Under the pieces are notes generated by a model. The model saw nothing but the letters and a program-made list of their open reading frames with translations, had not been told where the DNA came from and made no database searches. Positions 17,174-26,410 of a stretch of DNA of 64,000 bases are shown here, piece by piece. The DNA lies in assembly GCA_009778385.1 (NCBI GenBank), contig WRJX01000105.1, positions 62,001-126,000 of the forward strand, read 5' to 3'. Source of the stretch: Candidatus Bathycorpusculum sp. (GTDB lineage Archaea > Thermoproteota > Bathyarchaeia > Bathyarchaeales > Bathycorpusculaceae). Position 1 is the first letter of the stretch; every line of letters begins with the position of its first letter. The translations under genes and the position numbers were made by a program.

Positions 17174-18520
17174 ATGCTGCAAAAGATAGTTATAATCGGT
17201 GCAAATGCCGCCGGGGTAGAAGCTGCTTCGGCTGTGCGCAAAAAAGATCGTACTGCAGAAATCACTCTTGTTACCAGAGAAAAAACTGTTGGTTATTCCC
17301 GTTGTGGCTTGCCCTTTGTGATCAGCGGAGTGATTCCACAACTTAAAGAACTTATAGTTTATCCGCCCGCATATTTTCAAATGCTTAAACTTAATCTACG
17401 GACACAAACAACAGCATCAGTAATTAACACCAAAGAAAAAACAGTTACAATCCAAACCCCCAGAGGAGTAAACGAAACAATCGCTTACGACAAACTTATA
17501 ATTGCAACAGGTGCGGAACCATTTATGCCACCAATTAAAGGCAGAGAAAAACTTGGCATTTTAAGTCTACGCAGTATTGAAGATGGTGAAAAAATTGATG
17601 CTGCCGTTAAGGCTGGCGCTAAATCTGCCATAATTATGGGCGCAGGTTTAATAGGGTTAGAACTTGGGGCTGCCTTAATCAAGCGTGGTTTGCAGGTTAC
17701 AGTTGTTGAGATGCTGCCTCAAATTTTGCCACAACTACTTGACGTAGATATGGCAAAGCTTGTTCAAGATCATCTTAAGCAGAAGGATATGAAAATTCTG
17801 CTAAACAAGACCGTGGAAGAAATTCTTGGCGAGGACAAAGTTTCAGCGATTAAAGCAAGTGGAGAAATTCTCACAGCAGACATGTACATTAGCGCTTTTG
17901 GTGTTCGAGCCAACACAAAGCTTGCCGTTGACTCAGACATACCCCTCGGAGAAACACATGCAATTAAGACTAACGCTTATATGGAAACTGAGGTAAAAGA
18001 TGTTTATGCAGTTGGAGACTGCGCTGAAACCACCCACATTATCACTCATAGACCAATTTGCCCTCAACTTGGCACCGTTGCGGTGCGTCAAGGCAAAGTT
18101 GCAGGTATGAACGTTGGTGGAGCCAACTCTCAATTTACGGGCGTTTTGGTTTCTGCAATTACTAGGCTGTTTGATATTGAAATAGGCACAACAGGAATAA
18201 GTGAAGCAGTAGCAGTAAAAAACAACATCCAAACAGTTGTCGGCATAATCAGCAGTAAAACCAAAGCAGATTATTATCCCTCAGCAAAATCCATCAAGGT
18301 TAAATTGATTGTAGAGAAAGAATCAGAACGCATAATTGGTGCCCAAATCGTTGGTGGAGAAGAAGTTACTCAACGCATCAACGCATTATCTTTTGCAATC
18401 CAGAAACAGATGACTGTGCGTGAACTTGCCAAAGCAGATACTGCGTATGCACCACCAGTATGTGAAACTTGGGAGCCAATGGTTTTAGCTGCAGAAATGG
18501 TTCTAATGAAATTACGCTAA
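17174..18520 (+). CDS. CoA-disulfide reductase / NADH oxidase-type flavoprotein
   Basis: The 448-aa FAD- and NAD(P)H-dependent oxidoreductase has the FAD loop VIIGANAAGVEAAS, the single redox cysteine in GYSRCGLPF typical of CoA-disulfide reductases and NADH oxidases, a second Rossmann loop IMGAGLIGLELGAAL, the FAD-closing DVYAVGDCAE and a C-terminal dimerisation domain (residues about 335-445). It lacks the CxxxxC of dihydrolipoamide dehydrogenase. It lies 21 bases after gcvH, so they probably share a transcript; whether it reduces the lipoyl arm is inference. ATG 17174 is chosen over a GTG one codon before. Confidence 0.9.
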   Translation: MLQKIVIIGANAAGVEAASAVRKKDRTAEITLVTREKTVGYSRCGLPFVISGVIPQLKELIVYPPAYFQMLKLNLRTQTTASVINTKEKTVTIQTPRGVNETIAYDKLIIATGAEPFMPPIKGREKLGILSLRSIEDGEKIDAAVKAGAKSAIIMGAGLIGLELGAALIKRGLQVTVVEMLPQILPQLLDVDMAKLVQDHLKQKDMKILLNKTVEEILGEDKVSAIKASGEILTADMYISAFGVRANTKLAVDSDIPLGETHAIKTNAYMETEVKDVYAVGDCAETTHIITHRPICPQLGTVAVRQGKVAGMNVGGANSQFTGVLVSAITRLFDIEIGTTGISEAVAVKNNIQTVVGIISSKTKADYYPSAKSIKVKLIVEKESERIIGAQIVGGEEVTQRINALSFAIQKQMTVRELAKADTAYAPPVCETWEPMVLAAEMVLMKLR

Positions 18521-18888
18521 ACCCCTTTTCTACATTTTTAGGTAAAAATTAATCAATGGTATCTATACTTCTGATAAGACGGTTTTTCATAGATTCTTGC
18601 CACAAATAGATACATAAACAATTCAACACTTTTGCCTAAACTGCAAAATGTGAGTCATAATGTGTATACATTTAGGATTCAAACAGATGTCAAGAAAAAT
18701 AGGTGCACTTGAAGGTAAGTTAATTCGTTTGTTTGTCTTTTTAGAGTTAATGTTATTATTTATGGTATGTACAATCTTGGCTTGAAGTAAAGTCTCACGG
18801 GAACGCAATTTTTTTAGAGATAATGGTTACGGCAGGCAATGATGTGAGTAACGAGTGGAAGTTATTCTATTTTTGAAGTAATGTTCAA
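18521..18888. other. Intergenic region between convergent genes
   Basis: No supported gene. A 32-codon plus-strand frame at 18687-18785 encodes a short hydrophobic peptide (KLIRLFVFLELMLLF), but I see no ribosome site. T-rich tracts near 18570 and 18750 are likely terminators for the two converging genes. Confidence 0.5.
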
Positions 18889-20136
18889 TTAAGCGGGTAT
18901 GGCGTAGAATTTTTTTGTTTCTGTTGCTGTTTCTAACGCTATAACGCCTGGAAGTCTTTTGCCCATCAAAGCTTCCACCAGTGCTCCACCAGCAGTACTG
19001 ATATAGCTGATTTTGTCAGTTAACCTGTACTGATCTATTGCAGCAATTGTGTTTCCGCCACCTGCAAGACTAGAAGCGTTACTATTAGCAATTGTTTCAA
19101 AGATGGTTTTAGTGCCGTAACAGAAAGCACTGTCTTCATAAACACCAAGTGGACCACTTACAACAATTGATTGCGCATTTGAGATTATGTCTACATATTT
19201 TTCAACAGTTTTTGTACCTATGTCAAAAATTGGGTGTTCTGAAGGTAATTGACTTACGGGGATTTCGACGCGTTTGCCGTCAATATTTAATGCGACATCA
19301 ATAGGTAGCACGATTTTGTCAGGATAATTTACAAGCAATTCGTGTATTCCAGGAATGAGATTTAGAAGCTCTTTTTTTTCCAAATAATCCATGGTTCCTT
19401 TGCCTAATTGTATGCCTTTAGCAGCCATAAAAAGTTGTGAAATTATGCCACCTAACAGCAGGTTGTCAGCTACATTGTTGTTTAGGATGTACTTGCTGAT
19501 TTCTAGGCTATCATCAGCTTTTGCTCCACCCATAACATAAACACATGGATGACACGGGTTTTCTAAAACTTTGTTTAGTTGTTTAAGTTCACATTCCATG
19601 ATGCGTCCAGCAGCGCTTGGTAAAACTGCTGTAAAACCAATCATAGAAACATTATCACGATGTGCAACTGAAAAAGCATCACTGACAAAAAGATCCGCAA
19701 GTGGTGCAAGATTTTGAACAAGTTCGGTTTCTGATTGCTGCGCTGGAGTACCTTTTTTGGTTTCTCCAGACCAACTACGTACATTTTCTAAAACAAGAAT
19801 TTCTCCACCCTGAAGCTGTGCAATCGCATTTTTGGCTTTTTCACCAAAGAGATCATCAACATATTCTACAGGGCATTTGAGAATTTGTTGTAGAATTTCT
19901 GCATGCTGTTCAAGATTAGTGTAATCTGGCTCGCCTTTACGCCCCTGATGTGATAAGACAACAGTTTTTGCACCTTTTTCTGCCAATTCCTTAAGAGTGG
20001 ATAAGGCATGTGCACGTATGCGCATATCGTTTGTAACCTGTTTAGTTTGAGGATCAACCTCTGAATTGAAATCTACGCGCACAATTACGGTTTTATTTTT
20101 CACGTTGAAATCATCTAAAGTTTTAAAGTACACCAT
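18889..20136 (-). CDS. pgk: Phosphoglycerate kinase
   Basis: PGK interconverts 1,3-bisphosphoglycerate and 3-phosphoglycerate with ATP. The 415-aa protein has the N-terminal VIVRVDFNSEVDP substrate block, VLSHQGRKGEPD, LVSDAFSVAHRD, the PCVYVMGGAKADDS region and SGPLGVYED, and ends with STAGGALVEAL near the nucleotide site. It lies 72 bases downstream of gap on the same strand, so the two form a lower-glycolysis pair. Confidence 0.96.
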   Translation of the reverse strand: MVYFKTLDDFNVKNKTVIVRVDFNSEVDPQTKQVTNDMRIRAHALSTLKELAEKGAKTVVLSHQGRKGEPDYTNLEQHAEILQQILKCPVEYVDDLFGEKAKNAIAQLQGGEILVLENVRSWSGETKKGTPAQQSETELVQNLAPLADLFVSDAFSVAHRDNVSMIGFTAVLPSAAGRIMECELKQLNKVLENPCHPCVYVMGGAKADDSLEISKYILNNNVADNLLLGGIISQLFMAAKGIQLGKGTMDYLEKKELLNLIPGIHELLVNYPDKIVLPIDVALNIDGKRVEIPVSQLPSEHPIFDIGTKTVEKYVDIISNAQSIVVSGPLGVYEDSAFCYGTKTIFETIANSNASSLAGGGNTIAAIDQYRLTDKISYISTAGGALVEALMGKRLPGVIALETATETKKFYAIPA

Positions 20137-20208
20137 TCTTCACGCGCTCTTCAGGTAGTTTATGGGTAAAGAAAAAATTGTTTTATTTAAATTTGTTTAC
20201 TCACACAA

Positions 20209-21622
<1,414 letters not shown>

Positions 21623-23254
21623 TTGAATACGTTTAAATCGAAAAATAAGTTGTTGATTGTAGCAGTAACAATAACGCTATTATTTGTATCTATAGCTCTA
21701 TCAGTGGTACCAGTAACAAATGCTTTAAACACACCATCTTTGTCTTCTGATACGGGTCCTGTTGGTGATATAATTACAGTTTCTGGTGGTGGGATCTCAG
21801 CAGGTGGTAGTGTATCAGTCTACTGGAATAATGTCAGTAACGCAACCAAGTTGGCCTCAGCTACCGCATCCGAGACATCTGGAACGTACAGTGTGAACAT
21901 CACTATTCCAGAGTCTAACACAGGCATGCACAACATAATAGTATCTGACGATACAGATGGTGTAAACGCGGTTGCTGTGTTCACAGTTGCACCAAAAAGT
22001 ACCTCTACATCAGTGGATGCAATCGTTATTTTCAGTGTAGTTGCCGGGATTATTGTTGTGGGTTTTGCAGGGGAATTTTTAATAAAAAAAGCAGGTATTC
22101 CAATTTTTATTTTCCTTATACTTGCCGGTATTGTATTAGGACCGGGTCTAAACATTTTTCCACGTGAAAGCTTACTTTCTACACTGGCGATTTTTGCAAC
22201 TTTAACCTTGCTGATGGTATTATTCCATGCTGGGTTAGGTTTAAAAACTCAGTCAGTTCTTGCAATTGGCGGCCGAGTATTTATTCAAACAATAATCTAC
22301 ACTTTAGTTAGCACTGTATTACTTGGATTACTTGGCTTTTTTGTTTTAAAATGGGAGTTCTTACAATCGTTTATTTTTGCAGCAATAATAGGAGGGGAAA
22401 TTACAGCTGCAGTAATTGTACCCTTAAGTAGCTCAATGAAACTTAAAGAGAAAACAGTAGCTTTCCTAACAATGGAATCAGCAATAAGCTCAGTTTTTTC
22501 TGTTGTTATTTTCGCGACTTTAATTAATATTTACATAACAGGAGAAAGCAATTTCCTTAGTGCGATTTCAGGCATAGCCATGCAGTTTTCTGTAGGCATA
22601 GTTGTAGGTCTCATTTTAAGTATAGCATGGGTTTACATACTACACCGTTTCCAGAAACACAAATTCACTCATGTCCTAACAATAGGCTTCATTTTAGCAA
22701 CTTATAGTATAACCACAAATCTTGGAGGTAACGGAATTCTAGCCGTCTTGGTTTTTGGCATAATTTTTGGAAATTACCACTTAGTCAACAAGGTTCTAAA
22801 AACAAAAATAAACATAGACAAACTACAACAGCAACTTATAGTGTTTTATGAAGAGATAGCTTTCCTTCTAGAAACTCTATTCTTTGTCTCTTTAGGGTTA
22901 ATTTTTGTAATAGAACCATCTCTTCTATTGGCTGGCATAATGTTTACGGTGGTACTTCTTATGACTCGATTTGGAGCCGTAGGAGTTTCAACGTTCAAGA
23001 GCGATTTAGCAAAAGAGAAAAATATAATCACGTTTATGTGCGCACTAGGATTAACACCTGCTACACTGGCCATTCTCACAGTTTCATATGGAATACCCTT
23101 AGCAGACACCATCGTGAACGTTGTGACCTACGTGATTATTTTTACAAACATAGTTACAGCAGTTTGGTCAACCTATTATTTACGGAAAAAGAAACAAGCC
23201 AAAAAAGAACTTATTGAACAAAAAGAGATATTGGTAGAAAATAAATTTGGATAA
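21623..23254 (+). CDS. Cation:proton antiporter-fold membrane protein with Ig-like ectodomain
   Basis: The 543-aa protein has a signal/anchor helix (residues 9-34), an extracytoplasmic Ig/IPT-like domain (about 36-125, with NVSN and NIT sequons), then a CPA-type antiporter core of about 12 helices (135-520) and a basic tail. The antiporter part has GIPIFIFLILAGIVLGPGL and LVLFHAGLGLKT-like early helices. In the helix that normally carries the ion-binding ND/DD Asp, the sequence reads ESAISSVFSV, so the canonical Asp is absent. The protein may transport by a different residue or act as a sensor. The start is TTG. Confidence 0.85.
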   Translation: MNTFKSKNKLLIVAVTITLLFVSIALSVVPVTNALNTPSLSSDTGPVGDIITVSGGGISAGGSVSVYWNNVSNATKLASATASETSGTYSVNITIPESNTGMHNIIVSDDTDGVNAVAVFTVAPKSTSTSVDAIVIFSVVAGIIVVGFAGEFLIKKAGIPIFIFLILAGIVLGPGLNIFPRESLLSTLAIFATLTLLMVLFHAGLGLKTQSVLAIGGRVFIQTIIYTLVSTVLLGLLGFFVLKWEFLQSFIFAAIIGGEITAAVIVPLSSSMKLKEKTVAFLTMESAISSVFSVVIFATLINIYITGESNFLSAISGIAMQFSVGIVVGLILSIAWVYILHRFQKHKFTHVLTIGFILATYSITTNLGGNGILAVLVFGIIFGNYHLVNKVLKTKINIDKLQQQLIVFYEEIAFLLETLFFVSLGLIFVIEPSLLLAGIMFTVVLLMTRFGAVGVSTFKSDLAKEKNIITFMCALGLTPATLAILTVSYGIPLADTIVNVVTYVIIFTNIVTAVWSTYYLRKKKQAKKELIEQKEILVENKFG

Positions 23255-23263
23255 AAACTGTTA

Positions 23264-23342
23264 TGGCGGGCCCGCTGGGATTTGAACCCAGGACCTCCAG
23301 CTCCGCAGGCTGGTGTCATAATCCGTACTAGACGACAGGCCC
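23264..23342 (-). tRNA. tRNA-Arg (GCG), CCA encoded
   Basis: On the minus strand, acceptor GGGCCTG pairs with CGGGCCC (one G-U), anticodon stem CCAGC/GCTGG holds loop CTGCGGA with anticodon GCG, and T-arm CTGGG/CCCAG carries loop TTCAAAT. The discriminator is G and CCA is encoded at 23266-23264. It reads codons CGC/CGU. No intron. Confidence 0.95.
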
Positions 23343-23402
23343 CAAACTGACAGTAAACAACAACCCAGAGCTAAATAAACCTGACTCAAGCAAACAGTTA
23401 TT

Positions 23403-23510
23403 TTAAGTACCATGTTTTACCTTAAACCCTGGACTCTTAGCGGAATTGTAATATAACTTTACAACATTTGTGCCCCCACAAGAGGGACACTTAACAGACA
23501 CTAACGCCAT
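23403..23510 (-). pseudogene. IS1-family insA N-terminal remnant (35 aa zinc-knuckle frame)
   Basis: A 35-codon frame starts MALVSVKCPSCGGTNVVK, matching the start of IS1 InsA (MAxVSVxCPSC, then VV and a basic residue). The frame stops where the second CxxC of InsA should come. GAGGT lies 4 bases upstream of the ATG, so it could still be translated. No inverted terminal repeats or remaining transposase are seen. It sits just upstream of tRNA-Arg. It is probably a decayed insertion sequence; a real small zinc protein is the alternative. Confidence 0.6.
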
Positions 23511-23620
23511 TCATACCTCACGACCAACCCACACCTCAACACGCTATTTCAACATCCATAAACCAATATCGAACATTACCATACTGTGTTCGTTGTAGTG
23601 CTAAAAAGTGAAGAGATAAG

Positions 23621-25846
23621 TCAGGGGATTATTCTTGTGTTGTATATATTTATGTATGTTATGTGTGCTACGTCATAGGGGTAGGTTTCAGAGTTGGTGT
23701 AGGGAAAGCCCGTCATGTTAAGGAAGGGTAAGGGGTCAACAGTGAAAGTGAAGCCATAACCCCATTCTCCTGGTGAGTCTTTGAACCAGCATGCAACAAC
23801 AAAGAAATAATCACGTACCATACCTTCTGTAAGTTCCGGAAGATCCCCAGTGTAAAATTGAAGGTTTACTTGATCACCCTGACGACCTATGACAAACATA
23901 TCATCAGTTTCCTGCAATAGTACTGTTACATCACCATAACGAGTAAAGGCGCCTGAGGATTCTGACAAAGTTTCCCAGAGTTGACTGAATTCTGCAGATG
24001 TTGGCTTCAAGGTAGTTATGGTTATGTCTTGCTGGATAATCGTGTCAATGCCTATGTAATCATAGGTTACGTTCCAAAAGTAGGTGAAACGCACTACATA
24101 TTCAGTGACATCTTGTGGGAATAAACCTGTTAAGTCAACCGTAAAGGTTCGAGCGGTATAGTCGCTAGGTAGGGGAATTTGACGATCTTGTGGTGCCTCT
24201 ATCCACGTACCATCTGATGCTAAAACCTCAAGTGTAGGTGCCGGCATAATTTCAGTACCATCCACTATCAATCCTGCTGTTGCTGCCTCTTGGAATTTAG
24301 ATATCCACTCGTAATATGTTTCAGCTGGACCCCAATCTACCATACCAGTCATAACTAGCTTTATCTCAGCAGCCTTCGAAAGATCTCCCAAGTTGAGGGT
24401 TAGCTGATTTTGAACAATATTATCCCATGCAGGACTATCATTACCATTGATGCCCGGTGTAAAGTTGCCGTCCTGCCAAAGAATAAACTCTAAAACGTCT
24501 TGACCTTTCTCGTTAACGGCACTCACTGGAGCAAGAAGTGCCTCTGTAGCTGTAGTGTATATTTGTCCAGTGGGACCCTTGTTAAGATAATTAGTCATAG
24601 AAGTGTAAACATCCGTACCAACAGGATGATCAACTACTAATAGACTAGTAAAGTCAAGATAGAATAGTTCATCCCACTGTTGTGTGAGTGTAATGTCAAA
24701 ATAGCTATCTTTAGCAGTTAATACCTCCCTGTCAAGTTTAACGTAATCATAAGGATTACCACCGCTGAAAATGATTTCTCCATCAGCATTAATGCCTCCA
24801 ATGTAACCCAACCAACCAGAATTAGACACATCAGTAACATAACTATAGCCAGTACCGTTCCAAATGTAAAGCGAAGGACATGAAGCATATCCACTAATCA
24901 AATAATAATTAGCAGTAAGTATAGTCTGTTTGTCAAGCGTAACAGTTATTGTAGTGCCTGTCGTAGAGTCATCATTCCAATTTGAAAATCCCACAACTCC
25001 CGTCCCAACGTCAACAATTTCAGGAACGGTAACAGTGTATTGACCCACAGGTAAAAGTGCAGTGTATCTGGTTTTATATTTTTCTCCGTTAAGTGTAAAA
25101 GATAAAGCAAGACTACCACCCCCTGAACGCTCAACTATGAGAGTATGATAACCATTTTGTACGACCGTAAACATTATGCTTGCTAGAGTGTTTACCTTAA
25201 TGAAATGTCTTCCTTCCGTAGATGAAGAGGTATTAAAATCGACCTTTACAGTGGTGCCTGCTGGTACTTCAACTATTTTTGTCTCAACTACAATATTGTC
25301 AACTGTTAGCATCACTGCTATGCTGTCTGTCTCTGTGGAAATGTTTGTGGCATTAACAGATATTGTGGTCGGTTCATCTGGCCAAACTTCAATAGGATTA
25401 ATTTTAAGACCTGAGAGAATTATGGTATTAAACCCAGACGGAGCTTCATCTAACTGTAAGATTGTTGTTAAATCACCAATTTTTACAGTGTACTCTCCAA
25501 CTTTTGTTTCAAAAAACATGAACTCAACAATTTCCGTAGTCTTTAAACCCGCAATAGTTACATCTACAGAATCCCTTACTTCACCATTTATCTCAAGGTC
25601 AACAGTTATAGTACCCTCAATATCCCCCATATTTGTTATGTTCACTGAGATATGTATTGGTTGACCTACAAAAGGTTCAAGTGGATTTATAACTAAATTC
25701 GAGAAAACAAATGTTGCAGAGTTATTAGAATGTGGCATGACACCTTGGTTTTGAAGATAAAAGAAAACACCCGTTGCTGAACATACAATAATTAAATCAA
25801 TAATTAAAAACGCTTTCAGTTTAACTAAAGCTGAACTAGACAACAT
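23621..25846 (-). CDS. Large secreted surface protein with CARDB-like domains
   Basis: The 741-aa protein begins with a signal/anchor helix (about 11-31), then two CARDB-like beta-sandwich domains (about 48-135 and 145-235) each opening with LxINPxE and containing SVNxTN. A PEGA-like beta region (240-315) follows, and then a long domain from GYASCPSLYIWNGTGYSYV to the end, which I do not recognise. Many NxT/S sequons suggest glycosylation. There is no C-terminal membrane helix, so an uncleaved N-terminal helix may be the anchor. It is flanked by IS1-like fragments on both sides, which hints at past rearrangement. Surface adhesion or polymer binding is a guess. Confidence 0.8.
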   Translation of the reverse strand: MLSSSALVKLKAFLIIDLIIVCSATGVFFYLQNQGVMPHSNNSATFVFSNLVINPLEPFVGQPIHISVNITNMGDIEGTITVDLEINGEVRDSVDVTIAGLKTTEIVEFMFFETKVGEYTVKIGDLTTILQLDEAPSGFNTIILSGLKINPIEVWPDEPTTISVNATNISTETDSIAVMLTVDNIVVETKIVEVPAGTTVKVDFNTSSSTEGRHFIKVNTLASIMFTVVQNGYHTLIVERSGGGSLALSFTLNGEKYKTRYTALLPVGQYTVTVPEIVDVGTGVVGFSNWNDDSTTGTTITVTLDKQTILTANYYLISGYASCPSLYIWNGTGYSYVTDVSNSGWLGYIGGINADGEIIFSGGNPYDYVKLDREVLTAKDSYFDITLTQQWDELFYLDFTSLLVVDHPVGTDVYTSMTNYLNKGPTGQIYTTATEALLAPVSAVNEKGQDVLEFILWQDGNFTPGINGNDSPAWDNIVQNQLTLNLGDLSKAAEIKLVMTGMVDWGPAETYYEWISKFQEAATAGLIVDGTEIMPAPTLEVLASDGTWIEAPQDRQIPLPSDYTARTFTVDLTGLFPQDVTEYVVRFTYFWNVTYDYIGIDTIIQQDITITTLKPTSAEFSQLWETLSESSGAFTRYGDVTVLLQETDDMFVIGRQGDQVNLQFYTGDLPELTEGMVRDYFFVVACWFKDSPGEWGYGFTFTVDPLPFLNMTGFPYTNSETYPYDVAHITYINIYNTRIIP

Positions 25847-26024
25847 ACATACTCTATTTTAAAGTGGAAAACACTGCAAAAACTTAAACCTTTGTACTTG
25901 ATAGATTACGTTTTTACGTTATTTCGTGTTATCATTCGTAGTAAGCGCCTATTTGATAGATTTGATTCTTTGAACAGGCGGACAAATGAGCCGCCAGCCT
26001 ACCCCTATATCCACCAGGTTTTTG
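25847..26024. other. Upstream region of the CARDB surface protein gene
   Basis: This A/T-rich non-coding segment lies between the CARDB surface gene and an IS1 remnant and should carry the surface gene's promoter on the minus strand. A 60-codon plus frame here shows no family resemblance. It might be a more decayed part of the same insertion sequence. Confidence 0.4.
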
Positions 26025-26276
26025 ACTTTACTGTTAAAGTTAAATGTAGAGATAATACAGATATTTTCAGATGATAATTTTACCTATAATGATGTCATAC
26101 TGTGCGTTATTTTGCACACGGGAAGAGAAATACTGAGAATTGAGCGTAAGCAGCTTACTTTTCGTACAAGACTTAAGCGTCTGGTTCGTAAAACTATTTG
26201 TTACTCCAAATCTTGGAACATGCACACAACTGGATTAATCATAAACATACTGAATTTTGGTCGTAAAACATTTTGA
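26025..26276 (+). pseudogene. IS1-family transposase (InsB) C-terminal remnant
   Basis: The plus frame reads FSDDNFTYNDVI, then HTGREILRIERKQLTFRTR, KRLVRKTICYSKS and MH. This matches the C-terminal third of IS1 InsB, whose hallmark is TQRIER-x-NLxxRTRxKRLxRKTICFSKS followed by a histidine and an IG/IN block. The catalytic N-terminal part is missing, and no start or terminal repeat was found. The open frame extends back to an ATG at 25986, but residues before about 26025 do not match. This is a decayed insertion sequence. Confidence 0.75.
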
Positions 26277-26377
26277 TGCATAATATAATCTTGTATGTTT
26301 ACATTCAATACCTCAAGAACACAATGCAGTTGTTTAGAAGTTTCACATTATTTATGAATTGATTCTAATAGTGAAGA

Positions 26378-26393
26378 AAAAAAGAAAGGTTGG
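26378..26393 (-). terminator. T-tract downstream of the PQQ-propeller gene
   Basis: On the minus strand, about 20 bases after the stop codon, the RNA would contain a run of T with two C interruptions (TTTCTTTTTTTCTTC). Such T-tracts are the usual archaeal termination signal. Confidence 0.45.
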
Positions 26394-26410
26394 TTGAGAT
26401 TTTTGTATTT

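Noticed and set aside
18687-18785. Short hydrophobic frame KLIRLFVFLEL...
   Set aside because: No ribosome site, no homologue recognised; could be chance in A/T-rich DNA.
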